Source of the DNA: Ruminococcaceae bacterium UBA2854
GTDB taxonomy: Bacteria; Bacillota; Clostridia; Oscillospirales; Acutalibacteraceae
Assembly: GCA_002350765.1 (NCBI GenBank)
Contig: DEFK01000029.1
Coordinates: 28,681-76,178 of the forward strand
Length of the DNA: 47,498 nucleotides
Direction: 5' to 3'
Made by a program: the position numbers and the translations under genes. Below the pieces are notes generated by a model. That model was given only the letters and a program-made list of their open reading frames with translations. It did no database searches and had not been told where the DNA came from. Shown here in pieces: positions 33,465 to 42,414 of this stretch; position 1 is the stretch's first letter; each line of letters begins with the position of its first letter.

Positions 33465-35561
33465 ATGAAATACAAACTTATTATGAACGGGCTGGACTGC
33501 GCTAACTGCGCGGCGAAAGTTGAAAAAGCGATCTCGGAAACCGAGGGCTTTACGGACGTAAGCCTTGTATTCGCGACAAAATCGCTGTACTTCAATCACG
33601 AGGAAAATGACAACATCGTCGAGATAGTTCAGAAAATCACGGACGATATTGAGGACGGCGTGGAAGTCAACTTCGAGAAAACACACACTCATAATCACGA
33701 GCATTGTCACCACGAGCATTGTCACGACGGACACTCTCACAATAGCAAAAAGAAAATCGAGCTGTCTAAAATACTCCTGTTCTCGGCGATAGCGTTCGCC
33801 TTAGCGGCGCTCGTACTCGATTTACTTAAAGTCAACGAAATCGCGGTCGCGATACTAAGCGTCGCGGCGATAATAATGTCGGGCTACAAGGTATTTATCT
33901 CGGGCGTAAAGTCGGTAACAAAGCTTCGCCTCGACGAGACGACCTTGATGACCGTGGCGGTTATCGCGGCGTTCGCGCTCGGACAATTTGTCGAGGGCGC
34001 TATGGTAACGATACTGTACGGAATCGGCGAAACGCTCGAGGATAAAGCCGTCGAACATTCGAGAAAAAGTATAGAAAAAATCGCCAACATCCGCGCGGAC
34101 GAGGCGGTTATAACAGAAAACGGTATCGAGAAAAGCGTTCCCACCGAAAAGGTAAGCGTCGGAACGGAAATTATAATCAAGCCCTACGCTAAAGTACCGA
34201 TCGACTGCGTTGTTTCAGAGGGCGAAAGCAATATCGACACCTCGGCTATCACGGGCGAGAGTATGCCGATTTCAGCGAAAGAAGGCACAAATCTTCTAAG
34301 CGGTATGGTAAACGGCGAAAGACTTATTAAAGCTAAGACCACTAAGCTCTCGCAGGACAGCGCGGCTAGCAGGATCATAAAGCTCGTCGAGGAAGCCTCT
34401 ACAACCAAAAGCCAACGCGAAAAGCTTATTACAAGATTCGCCGCTGTTTATACGCCTATCGTTATACTTATCTCGCTCGCCATCGCGTTTATACCGCCGA
34501 TTTTCTTCGGCAATATTACCCAGTGGATATATCGAGGGCTCGTGTGCCTAGTAGCGAGCTGTCCGTGCGCGATTGTAATTTCAATCCCTCTCTCCTACTA
34601 TTCGGGAATCGGCGCGGCTTCCAAGCTCGGCGTACTGTTTAAGGGCGGAAAGTATCTCGAAGCGCTCGCGAAAGCCGATACAATGGCGTTTGATAAAACG
34701 GGAACGCTAACCGAGGGCTTACTCACGATAGAAAAGATAATTCCTTATAAGAATTATAAAACAGAAGATATTCTCGCTATGGCGGCAAGCGTCGAGAAAA
34801 ACTCCTCCCACCCTATCGCCGAAGCGATTAAAACCGCCTACGGCAAAGAATACCTGAATATGAGCTCCTACGAGGAGAAATCGGGCGGCGGTGTATCTGC
34901 CGTATACAACGGTAAAACCGTAAAATGCGTAGGCTACAGGAATTTAACGGCTAAGCCCGAGGATATTGCGGACGCGTACCTTGTATATGATAACGAAATT
35001 ATCGGCGCGTTCAGGCTGAAAGATAAGGTCAGAAACGAAGCTCCCGAGGTACTTAGCAAACTTAGAAGCTCTGGCTTTAAAAAACTCGTAATGCTCACGG
35101 GCGACGGTAAGGCTAACGCCGAAAAGATTAAAAATGACTTACCCGCCTTAACGGAGATCCACGCGGAGCTATTACCCGAGCAAAAGCTCGAGCTCGTAAA
35201 CGGGCTTAAAGAAAAGAGCAAGGGCGTATGCTTTGTCGGCGACGGAATCAACGACGCTCCCGTTATAACGGCTTCGGACTGCGGATTCGCCATGGGCTTA
35301 GGTTCAGAAGCGGCGATAGCTTCCGCCGACGCGGTGCTTACATCAGGCAACCTCAAAGCCTTGCCCAAGGTAGTCAAGCTCGCCAAAAAGACGGTCAACA
35401 CCGCTAAGTCGAATATAATCTTCGCGCTGTGTATAAAGGCGCTCGTAATAATCCTCGCCTCATTCGGTATGGCTCAGATATGGATGGGCGTGGTAGCCGA
35501 TACGGGAGTGTGTATGCTCTGCGTACTCTGGGCAACGAGGATATTAAAAGTTAAGAGGTAA
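33465..35561 (+). CDS. Zinc/cadmium-type P1B ATPase
   Basis: The 698-aa exporter has one N-terminal heavy-metal domain (about 1-70) with the metal-binding DCANC (C12, C15). A His-rich linker follows (about 72-92, HEHCHHEHCHDGHSH). The membrane part has the transport motif SCPCAIVIS (CPC near 365), the phosphorylation loop DKTGTLTEG (near 409), the HP motif in SSHPIAEAI and the hinge GDGINDAPV. This set points to P1B-2 (Zn/Cd/Pb) specificity. An AGGAGAAA site precedes the ATG. The ArsR gene upstream and the shared promoter suggest metal-induced expression. A terminator hairpin follows at 35577-35609. Confidence 0.94.
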   Translation: MKYKLIMNGLDCANCAAKVEKAISETEGFTDVSLVFATKSLYFNHEENDNIVEIVQKITDDIEDGVEVNFEKTHTHNHEHCHHEHCHDGHSHNSKKKIELSKILLFSAIAFALAALVLDLLKVNEIAVAILSVAAIIMSGYKVFISGVKSVTKLRLDETTLMTVAVIAAFALGQFVEGAMVTILYGIGETLEDKAVEHSRKSIEKIANIRADEAVITENGIEKSVPTEKVSVGTEIIIKPYAKVPIDCVVSEGESNIDTSAITGESMPISAKEGTNLLSGMVNGERLIKAKTTKLSQDSAASRIIKLVEEASTTKSQREKLITRFAAVYTPIVILISLAIAFIPPIFFGNITQWIYRGLVCLVASCPCAIVISIPLSYYSGIGAASKLGVLFKGGKYLEALAKADTMAFDKTGTLTEGLLTIEKIIPYKNYKTEDILAMAASVEKNSSHPIAEAIKTAYGKEYLNMSSYEEKSGGGVSAVYNGKTVKCVGYRNLTAKPEDIADAYLVYDNEIIGAFRLKDKVRNEAPEVLSKLRSSGFKKLVMLTGDGKANAEKIKNDLPALTEIHAELLPEQKLELVNGLKEKSKGVCFVGDGINDAPVITASDCGFAMGLGSEAAIASADAVLTSGNLKALPKVVKLAKKTVNTAKSNIIFALCIKALVIILASFGMAQIWMGVVADTGVCMLCVLWATRILKVKR

Positions 35562-35576
35562 GAGTTAAGATGTAAG

Positions 35577-35609
35577 AAATCAGCAGTTGTAATTCTGCTG
35601 ATTTTTTTT
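35577..35609 (+). terminator. Terminator after the P-type ATPase gene
   Basis: AAATCAGCAG / CTGCTGATTT hairpin with a long T-run, separating the metal operon from the restriction-modification cassette. Confidence 0.9.
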
Positions 35610-35639
35610 ATGAAAAAATATAAAAAGCTAAAATAAGTA

Positions 35640-35668
35640 TTGCTATTATTCCAATTTTGGAATATAAT
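35640..35668 (+). promoter_or_regulatory. Promoter of the restriction-modification cassette with a palindrome
   Basis: TTGCTA (35640-35645), 17-nt spacer, TATAAT (35663-35668). The spacer holds the perfect 16-bp palindrome ATTCCAATTTTGGAAT (35648-35663), a likely operator. Binding there would block RNA polymerase. Confidence 0.75.
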
Positions 35669-35694
35669 AGTAAACAAATATTGAGGTGATGTTT

Positions 35695-36759
35695 ATGTTA
35701 GCATATATGACAGCAAAAGATGCAGCTGAAAAATGGAATATATCGCGTAGGAGAGTAAATACTCTCTGCCAAGAAAATAGAATACCCAATGCCGCTATGC
35801 TAGGTAATATGTGGATTATTCCAATTGAGGCTGTAAAACCTGTGGATGGGCGTACAAATAGATATGATAAAAAGAATCCCGCGAAGCCTTTTATAAAATG
35901 GGCAGGAGGAAAAGGACAACTACTTCCAACGATTAGAAAAATGTATCCTCAAAAAATGGGAACAGAAATAAGAAAATACTGTGAACCAATGGTAGGAGCA
36001 GGCGCGGTATTGTTTGATGTGCTAAACACTTACGAAATGGATGAAGTTATCATTTGTGATACAAATGCCGAACTTATAAATACTTTTACGGTTGTAAAAG
36101 ACAATCTTTCAAAACTAATTCAACTTCTTTCCGAATATGAGAAAACTCATCTTAAGCTCGAATGCGACAGTAGAAAAGAGTTTTACTATAATCAGCGAGA
36201 TTTGTTTAACTCTCAAATTCAAAAGCCAACAAAACAAAACTCAATTCTTCGAGCAGCGTTATTTATTTATCTAAACAAAACTTGTTTTAATGGACTTTAT
36301 AGAGTTAACCGGAAAGGCTTGTTTAATGTTCCTATGGGTTCATATAAGCGACCAACAATTTGTGATACTGAAAACCTAAAAAAGACATCGGAGCTATTGC
36401 GAAACGTAACAATTCTTAACGGAGACTATCAGTGTATCAAAGACTATGCTGACGAAAAGTCTTTTATATATTTTGATCCACCGTATAGACCACTTAATAA
36501 AACATCTGAGTTCACTTCATATACTACAGATGATTTTAATGACGAAGATCAAATTAGACTGGCAACTTTTATTAAGTCGTTAACTAAAGCTAAAGTCATG
36601 GCTAGTAATTCAGACCCACATAACGTTGATGAAAATGATAATTTCTTTGATGATATTTATAAGGGCCTTAATATAAACCGAGTGTCGGCGATCCGAGCAA
36701 TTAACAGCAAAGGTAAAGGCAGAGGTAAAATTAGTGAATTATTAATCACAAATTACTAA
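35695..36759 (+). CDS. HTH-fused Dam-type adenine methyltransferase (DpnM-like)
   Basis: The 354-aa protein has an N-terminal excisionase/MerR-like helix-turn-helix (about 5-45, TAKDAAEKWNISRRRVNTLC) with the wing NMWIIP. This is fused to a D12-class N6-adenine methylase with KPFIKWAGGKGQL (SAM-binding motif, about 66-78) and catalytic DPPY near 261. The methylase part matches DpnM/Dam-type GATC enzymes; the specificity is inferred from the DpnII-like nuclease next door. The ATG at 35695 follows GAGGTG by 6 nt. Codon use is AT-rich compared with neighbouring housekeeping genes, consistent with recent transfer. The fused HTH plus the promoter palindrome suggest autoregulation. Confidence 0.88.
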   Translation: MLAYMTAKDAAEKWNISRRRVNTLCQENRIPNAAMLGNMWIIPIEAVKPVDGRTNRYDKKNPAKPFIKWAGGKGQLLPTIRKMYPQKMGTEIRKYCEPMVGAGAVLFDVLNTYEMDEVIICDTNAELINTFTVVKDNLSKLIQLLSEYEKTHLKLECDSRKEFYYNQRDLFNSQIQKPTKQNSILRAALFIYLNKTCFNGLYRVNRKGLFNVPMGSYKRPTICDTENLKKTSELLRNVTILNGDYQCIKDYADEKSFIYFDPPYRPLNKTSEFTSYTTDDFNDEDQIRLATFIKSLTKAKVMASNSDPHNVDENDNFFDDIYKGLNINRVSAIRAINSKGKGRGKISELLITNY

Positions 36760-36770
36760 GGAGTATAGAA

Positions 36771-37631
36771 ATGGGAAGAGATTTTAAAACATGGCTATCA
36801 GGTTTTCGCAATAGTATTTCAGATTATTCTTACTATGTAAACTTTGATAAAGTATATAGAAATGTAGATTCTATAAGAATTGAGCTTAATATCTTAAACT
36901 CACTTATAGGTTCCGATAATATAGAAAACGATTTTGAGGAAATAGTAAAAAAATATCCCGAAACATTAAAGTGTATCCCCGTCTTATTAGCTGTAAGAGC
37001 TACTGAGATTTACGCTATAGATGGTGATGGTGAGTTTACGTATAACTTTAGAGAACCTAATTTAAACGTAGAACAGTATAAAGAATTTATGCGCAAAACA
37101 GGATTATTCAATTTAATTGCTAATCATTTGGTAAACAATCTTGTTGATTACGCCACAGGAGTTGAAACCGGACTCGATTCAAACGGACGTAAAAACCGCG
37201 GTGGACATCTTATGGAAAACCTTGTTGAAACCTATATTAAAAAAGCAGGGTTTACAAAGAATGAGAGCTACTTTAAAGAAATGTACATTCACGAAATTTG
37301 TGACAAATGGGATATAGATTTGTCTGCAATATCTAATCAAGGAAAAATGGAAAAACGTTTCGATTATGTAATAAAAACAAATAAAATGATTTATGGTATC
37401 GAAACAAACTTTTACACAAGCGGAGGTTCTAAACTAAACGAAACAGCACGTAGTTATAAACAAATTAGTCAGGAAGCTGAAACTATAGACGGATTTACTT
37501 TTGTATGGTTTACTGACGGTAAGGGTTGGAATAGCGCTAAGAATAATCTAGAGGAAACCTTTGATGTTATGGAACACATCTACAACATTAACGATTTAGA
37601 AAACAATATCATCAGCGAGGTATTTAAGTAA
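36771..37631 (+). CDS. DpnII-like restriction endonuclease
   Basis: The 286-aa protein matches DpnII/MboI-type GATC endonucleases. It has a helical N-terminal half, then KNRGGHLMENLVETYIKKAGF, and the catalytic region with KRFDYVIKTNKMIYGIETNFY followed by SGGSKLNETARSYKQI. The Asp of RFDYV and the Glu-x-Asn of IETNFY are the probable PD-(D/E)xK-type metal residues. It follows the Dam gene by 11 nt and overlaps the next ATG by one base (TAATG). It is AT-rich like the Dam gene. It is expected to cut unmethylated GATC. Confidence 0.87.
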   Translation: MGRDFKTWLSGFRNSISDYSYYVNFDKVYRNVDSIRIELNILNSLIGSDNIENDFEEIVKKYPETLKCIPVLLAVRATEIYAIDGDGEFTYNFREPNLNVEQYKEFMRKTGLFNLIANHLVNNLVDYATGVETGLDSNGRKNRGGHLMENLVETYIKKAGFTKNESYFKEMYIHEICDKWDIDLSAISNQGKMEKRFDYVIKTNKMIYGIETNFYTSGGSKLNETARSYKQISQEAETIDGFTFVWFTDGKGWNSAKNNLEETFDVMEHIYNINDLENNIISEVFK

Positions 37632-38377
37632 TGCCAAAGAGAATTAAAAAATGGGAACCCGAGGATTTTGAGCTTGAGATGACTACACACTGGTCTTTCC
37701 CGAAACGCGGAGATTGGGCTACACATGACGCAAAATGGCGCGGCAACTGGTCGCCGTATATTCCGAGAAACATCCTGCTTAGGTACTCAAAAGAGGGCGA
37801 TTTGGTACTTGACCAGTTCGCCGGAGGCGGCACTACCTTAGTTGAGGCGAAGCTTCTTAACCGTGATATTATCGGCGTGGATGTGAATGACGTCGCACTA
37901 GAGAGGTGCCGTGAGAAAATCGACTTTGAACACGAAGGCGCCGACGGAAAAGTTTATATCCATAAAGGCGACGCGAGGAATCTCGATTTCATTCCCGACG
38001 AGAGTATAGACCTCGTTTGCACTCATCCGCCTTATGCCGACATAATAAAATACAGCGAGGATATCCCGGAGGATTTGTCTCACTGTAAGGTTAAGGATTT
38101 TCTGGAACAAATGAAGCCGGTCGCCGCGGAGAGCTACCGCGTGCTGAAAAAGGATAAGTTCTGTGCTGTGCTGATGGGAGACACAAGGCAGAAAGGTCAT
38201 ATGATTCCGATGTCGTTTGACGTTATGAAAGTTTTCCAGGACGCGGGCTTCAAACTGAAAGAGCTTATTATAAAAGAGCAGCATAACTGCAAAGCCACAG
38301 GTTACTGGAAAACAAACAGCGTAAAGTATAACTTCCTGCTCATAGCACATGAGTATTTGTTTGTATTTAGAAAATAA
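37631..38377 (+). CDS. Second DNA methyltransferase of the cassette
   Basis: The 248-aa N4/N6-type methylase has VLDQFAGGGTTLVEA (motif I, about 59-73) preceded by the family's motif X-like IPRNILLRYSKEGD, and motif IV-like THPPYADIIKYS (131-142). The order X-I-IV differs from DpnA, which has motif IV first, so it is not a simple DpnA copy. The residue before PPY is His rather than the usual Asp, Ser or Asn. Base composition looks more like the host than its two upstream partners, which suggests separate acquisition. It may methylate a second sequence or hemimethylated/single-stranded GATC; specificity is unknown. Confidence 0.8.
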   Translation: MPKRIKKWEPEDFELEMTTHWSFPKRGDWATHDAKWRGNWSPYIPRNILLRYSKEGDLVLDQFAGGGTTLVEAKLLNRDIIGVDVNDVALERCREKIDFEHEGADGKVYIHKGDARNLDFIPDESIDLVCTHPPYADIIKYSEDIPEDLSHCKVKDFLEQMKPVAAESYRVLKKDKFCAVLMGDTRQKGHMIPMSFDVMKVFQDAGFKLKELIIKEQHNCKATGYWKTNSVKYNFLLIAHEYLFVFRK

Positions 38378-38416
38378 CTATCAATTCATAAAGAAAACTA
38401 TACAAATAGAAAACAC

Positions 38417-38445
38417 TTTACATTTCTTTCTAATTGTATTATAAT
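38417..38445 (+). promoter_or_regulatory. Promoter of ilvBNC
   Basis: TTTACA (38417-38422), 17-nt spacer, TATAAT (38440-38445). The leader before ilvB is only about 35 nt, so no T-box or peptide attenuator fits. Confidence 0.75.
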
Positions 38446-38487
38446 GTAATTTATGTTGGATTATTATGATTAAGGGAGAATATGCCA

Positions 38488-40116
38488 ATGATTAGCGGAG
38501 CAGATATAATGGTAAAATGCTTACAGGCTGAGGGTATTGATACTATCTTCGGCTACCCCGGCGCTACCATTTGTCCGTTTTACGATTCAATATACGATTC
38601 AGATATAAACAGCGTACTCGTGCGTCAGGAGCAGAATGCTGCCCACGCCGCGAGCGGATACGCGCGCGCTAAGATGAAGCCCGGAGTATGCGTAGCGACC
38701 TCGGGTCCAGGGGCTACGAACCTTATTACGGGTATCGCTACAGCTTATATGGACTCGATTCCGATGATAGCGATCACAGGTCAGGTGCGTTCGGATCTAC
38801 TCGGCAGCGACAGCTTCCAGGAAGCCGATATTACAGGCGCTTGCGAGCCTTTTACAAAGCACAGCTACCTCGTTACAAAAACCGAGGATTTACCGAGAGT
38901 GTTTAAGGAGGCTTTCCATATCGCCTCAACAGGCAGACCGGGTCCCGTGCTTATAGACGTTCCGATTGACATCCAGTTCAACGAGATCGAGAGCTTCGAG
39001 TATCCCGACAAGGTGGATATTAAAAGCTATAAGCCGAATACAAAGGGACATATCGTTCAGGAAAAGCGCGCGATTGAGCTTATTAAAAAAGCCAAGCGTC
39101 CGATTATCGTATCGGGCGGCGGAGTATTAAGCTCGGGCGCTAAGCTTAAATTACAGAAATTCGCCGAAATGACGCAGATTCCCGTCCTCTCAACTATGAT
39201 GGGTATCGGCGTTATGCCGAGCGACCATCCCCTGTACCTCGGTATGCTCGGAACTCACGGCAGACAATGCGCCAATAAAGCGCTGCATACCACAGATCTG
39301 GTTATCGTATGCGGAGCGCGTCTCGGCGACAGAGCCATAGCCGCTCCCGACCAGATGAGCGAGAATACAACTAAAATCATTCATATAGATATAGATCCCG
39401 CCGAAATCGGTAAAAACGTAAGGGTTGATATTCCTATCGTCGGAGATATGAACTCCGTATTAAAGAACCTTATCGACCTTATCGGCGATTATAAGATAAA
39501 CGACGAGTGGGACGCCGAGGTCAAGGATTTAAAGGCTCATTTCCAGAGCAAGATCTCGACCTTCGACGGCTACGTAGAGCCGAGAACCTTAATCGGCAAG
39601 TTAAGCTCGATGCTTAAAAGCAAGGCGATTCTCTGCGCTGATGTAGGTCAGAACCAGATTTGGTGCGCCAACAACTTCCGTATACGCGAGGGACGTTTCT
39701 TTACCACAGGCGGTATGGGAACTATGGGCTACTCTATCCCCTGCGCTATCGGCGCTAAGCTCGGACTTCCTAAGCGCGACGTTGTCGTGGTATGCGGTGA
39801 CGGAAGCTTCCAGATGAGCTTAAACGAGCTTTCAACAATCGTTCAGAACAACCTTAATATAAAGATTATCGTTATGAGAAATTACCGCTTGGGTATGGTA
39901 AGAGAGCTCCAGGATAATCTCTACGACCACAGACATTCGATGACTGTGCTTAACGACTCCCCCGACATCGTAGCTTTAGCCAAAGCCTACGGAATCGACA
40001 GCGCCGAGGTAAGCTCCAACGAGGACGCCGAGAAGTATATAAACAAGATTGTCGAGAGCGACAAGCCGTTTGTGCTTGTATGTCAGGTTCATCCCGACAC
40101 ACCGTCTATTCTGTGA
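38488..40116 (+). CDS. ilvB: Acetolactate synthase large subunit
   Basis: The 542-aa thiamine-diphosphate enzyme makes acetolactate or acetohydroxybutyrate, the first common step to Val, Leu and Ile. The N-terminal PYR domain has RQEQNAAHAASGYARA with the cofactor-activating Glu. The FAD-binding middle domain and the C-terminal PP domain with VVCGDGSFQMSLNELSTIV complete the set. The ATG at 38488 has AGGGAGA 8 nt upstream; the ATG at 38482 is too close to that site. It forms an operon with ilvN and ilvC. Confidence 0.96.
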   Translation: MISGADIMVKCLQAEGIDTIFGYPGATICPFYDSIYDSDINSVLVRQEQNAAHAASGYARAKMKPGVCVATSGPGATNLITGIATAYMDSIPMIAITGQVRSDLLGSDSFQEADITGACEPFTKHSYLVTKTEDLPRVFKEAFHIASTGRPGPVLIDVPIDIQFNEIESFEYPDKVDIKSYKPNTKGHIVQEKRAIELIKKAKRPIIVSGGGVLSSGAKLKLQKFAEMTQIPVLSTMMGIGVMPSDHPLYLGMLGTHGRQCANKALHTTDLVIVCGARLGDRAIAAPDQMSENTTKIIHIDIDPAEIGKNVRVDIPIVGDMNSVLKNLIDLIGDYKINDEWDAEVKDLKAHFQSKISTFDGYVEPRTLIGKLSSMLKSKAILCADVGQNQIWCANNFRIREGRFFTTGGMGTMGYSIPCAIGAKLGLPKRDVVVVCGDGSFQMSLNELSTIVQNNLNIKIIVMRNYRLGMVRELQDNLYDHRHSMTVLNDSPDIVALAKAYGIDSAEVSSNEDAEKYINKIVESDKPFVLVCQVHPDTPSIL

Positions 40117-40124
40117 GGTGCGTT

Positions 40125-40613
40125 ATGAAATATACTTTATCAGTATTAGTTGAAAACCAGGCGGGCGTACTTTCCAAGGTTTCGGGACTTTTCTCGCGGA
40201 GAGGCTTTAACATCGACTCTCTCGCGGTTGGAGTTACCGCCGACCCGACTGTATCGAGAATAACAATTGTCGCCGACGGCGACGAATACGTGGTGGAACA
40301 GCTCGAAAAACAGCTCAACAAGCTTATCCCCGTTATAAAGGTAAAAAGGCTTATCGAGGGCGAGTTTATCAGCCGTGAGCTGTGTCTTATTAAAGTCCAC
40401 TGTCCCGCCGCCAAAAGATTCGAGCTTTTAAAAATCGCCGAGCTTACGGGCGCTAAGATTGTAGACGTTTCGGTAAGCACGGTAACGCTCGAGTACTGCG
40501 AAACCGTTGAGAAAATCTCAACGCTTATGGATTTAGTCAAACCGTATGGTATCCGTGAAATAGTAAGGACAGGCACTATCGCCATAGATAAGGGCAAGTC
40601 GTCTGTCGGCTGA
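40125..40613 (+). CDS. ilvN: Acetolactate synthase regulatory subunit
   Basis: The 162-aa small subunit stimulates the IlvB enzyme and mediates feedback by valine. The N-terminal ACT domain has YTLSVLVENQAGVLSKVSGLFSRRGFNIDSLAVG, and the C-terminal half completes the typical size. The ATG at 40125 follows GAGGTG, 8 nt after the ilvB stop; an in-frame start at 40080 inside ilvB is not supported. Confidence 0.95.
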   Translation: MKYTLSVLVENQAGVLSKVSGLFSRRGFNIDSLAVGVTADPTVSRITIVADGDEYVVEQLEKQLNKLIPVIKVKRLIEGEFISRELCLIKVHCPAAKRFELLKIAELTGAKIVDVSVSTVTLEYCETVEKISTLMDLVKPYGIREIVRTGTIAIDKGKSSVG

Positions 40614-40681
40614 TCACGCTTACATATACTTAGTTTGTATTAATTTATTTTATACCGCATTCGCGGCAAGGAGGAAAAGAA

Positions 40682-41704
40682 ATGTCAAACGCAAAAATTT
40701 TCTATCAGTCAGATTGTAACCTCTCACTTTTAGACGGTAAAACAATCGCTATCGTAGGTTACGGCAGCCAGGGCCACGCTCACGCTCTTAACCTTAAAGA
40801 GAGCGGCGCTAACGTAATTATCGGTCTTTACGAGGGTTCAAAATCCTGGAAAAGAGCCGAGGAGCAGGGCTTTGAGGTTTACACAACAGCAGAGGCTGCT
40901 AAGAAAGCCGACATCATTATGATTCTTATTAACGACGAGAAGCAGGCTTCTATGTATAAGAACGATATCGCTCCGAACCTTGAGGCAGGCAATATGCTTA
41001 TGTTCGCTCACGGCTTCAACATTCATTTCGGACAGATCGTACCGCCCGCTGACGTTGACGTTACAATGATCGCGCCTAAGGCTCCAGGTCATACAGTACG
41101 CAGCGAATATCAGGCCGGCAAGGGAACTCCCTGTCTCGTAGCTGTTTATCAGGACGCTACAGGCAAGGCTTTAGATATGGCTTTAGCTTACGGCGCAGGT
41201 ATCGGCGGAGCGAGAGCGGGTATCTTAGAGACAACATTCCGTACAGAAACAGAAACTGACCTCTTCGGCGAGCAGGCTGTACTTTGCGGCGGCGTTTGCG
41301 CTTTAATGCAGGCAGGTTTCGAGACTCTTACAGAAGCAGGCTACGATCCGAGAAACGCTTACTTCGAGTGTATCCATGAGATGAAGCTTATCGTTGACCT
41401 TATCTATCAGTCAGGCTTCGCGGGTATGAGATATTCTATCTCCAACACAGCTGAGTACGGCGACTATATCACAGGCCCGAAGATTATCAACGAGGACAGC
41501 AAAAAGGCTATGAAGCAGGTTCTTAAGGACATCCAGGACGGTTCATTCGCCAAGGAATTCCTCCTCGATATGTCTGAGGCTGGCGGACAGGCTCACTTCC
41601 GCGCTATGAGAAAGCTCGCGAGCGAGCATCCCTCCGAGATTATCGGTAAGGAAATCAGAAAGCTCTACAGCTGGTCTGACGAGGATAAACTCATTAATAA
41701 CTAA
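40682..41704 (+). CDS. ilvC: Ketol-acid reductoisomerase
   Basis: The 340-aa class I enzyme converts acetolactate to dihydroxy-isovalerate. Features are the Rossmann GYGSQGHAHALNL, the cofactor loop YEGSKSWKRAEEQG (NADPH-type by its Ser/Lys pattern, inferred) and the C-terminal metal-binding domain with ETDLFGEQAVLCGG and IHEMKLIVDLIYQSG. AAGGAGG precedes the ATG. A small GC-rich hairpin (CCGCATTCGCGG) lies in the ilvN-ilvC gap. A terminator follows. Confidence 0.97.
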   Translation: MSNAKIFYQSDCNLSLLDGKTIAIVGYGSQGHAHALNLKESGANVIIGLYEGSKSWKRAEEQGFEVYTTAEAAKKADIIMILINDEKQASMYKNDIAPNLEAGNMLMFAHGFNIHFGQIVPPADVDVTMIAPKAPGHTVRSEYQAGKGTPCLVAVYQDATGKALDMALAYGAGIGGARAGILETTFRTETETDLFGEQAVLCGGVCALMQAGFETLTEAGYDPRNAYFECIHEMKLIVDLIYQSGFAGMRYSISNTAEYGDYITGPKIINEDSKKAMKQVLKDIQDGSFAKEFLLDMSEAGGQAHFRAMRKLASEHPSEIIGKEIRKLYSWSDEDKLINN

Positions 41705-41729
41705 GAATTAAGAGTACGAATAAAGAATT

Positions 41730-41757
41730 AACGGCTGCCTTTCGGCAGCCGTTGTTT
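41730..41757. terminator. Terminator after ilvC
   Basis: ACGGCTGCC / GGCAGCCGT hairpin with a T-run. It lies between ilvC and the convergent toxin-antitoxin operon. Confidence 0.88.
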
Positions 41758-42060
41758 TTACTCTTTATTTTTTAAACAAACTATTAAACCTATTATTAAA
41801 TACTCAATAACAATCAGAAGCACCAAGCATACAATAAATACTATTCCGAAAGCTATATGATGAAGAATATTTATTAACCATTCCAAATTATCGGCAAGCT
41901 TAATTTTCTCAATTGAATCTCCCAACAATCCCGCAGGTATTAACGCTACAGCAAAATCAACTAAAAACAATAACACAAGTCCGATTACTCTTAATGGTTT
42001 ATTCTTCCACGCGGATTTCATATCTTTTTCATCCAACAAGCTTGGTACTAATTCATTCAT
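41758..42060 (-). CDS. Small two-TM membrane protein
   Basis: The 100-aa protein has a charged N-terminus (MNELVPSLLDEKDMKSAWKN) and two hydrophobic helices (about 24-46 and 67-94). Its ATG directly follows the hepT stop (TGAATG), so it is translated with the toxin-antitoxin genes. Similar proteins were not recognised. It may be a passenger or a membrane partner of the module; nothing in the sequence decides. Confidence 0.65.
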   Translation of the reverse strand: MNELVPSLLDEKDMKSAWKNKPLRVIGLVLLFLVDFAVALIPAGLLGDSIEKIKLADNLEWLINILHHIAFGIVFIVCLVLLIVIEYLIIGLIVCLKNKE

Positions 42061-42414
42061 TCACACTTCTCCGTTTAAAGCTTTTAAACAAAAAAATTTT
42101 AATTCGTCAATATCCTTGTCAGCTGTTTCCCATACTGTTACGGTGTCAATATTGCCGTATTCGTGAGCTACTACGTTTCTCATTCCTCTGATAGCTTTCC
42201 AAGGTATACTATTATTGTTCTCTTTAAACTCATCTGAAAGCTTATTTGACAGCTCACCTATTTGCATAAGACACAAGCTTACGGAATTACGATAAGTAGG
42301 ATTAGCGTCAAAAACCTCAAACGAATGGTTATACTCTTTATGCGCGAATTCAATTTCCTCGCAATAATTTATAATCTTTTTAAGAATAGTTTTATCACGT
42401 TCAAGAAGCGGCAT
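42061..42414 (-). CDS. hepT: HepT-family toxin (DUF86)
   Basis: The 117-aa all-helical HEPN protein ends with the toxin's signature R-x4-H-x-Y as RNVVAHEY (R79, H84, Y86), the RNase active site. The Tyr is the residue that MNT antitoxins modify with AMP in studied HepT/MntA pairs. The start overlaps the end of the adjacent MNT gene by 14 nt. The sequence is complete and appears active. Antitoxin-before-toxin order fits known pairs. Confidence 0.9.
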   Translation of the reverse strand: MPLLERDKTILKKIINYCEEIEFAHKEYNHSFEVFDANPTYRNSVSLCLMQIGELSNKLSDEFKENNNSIPWKAIRGMRNVVAHEYGNIDTVTVWETADKDIDELKFFCLKALNGEV

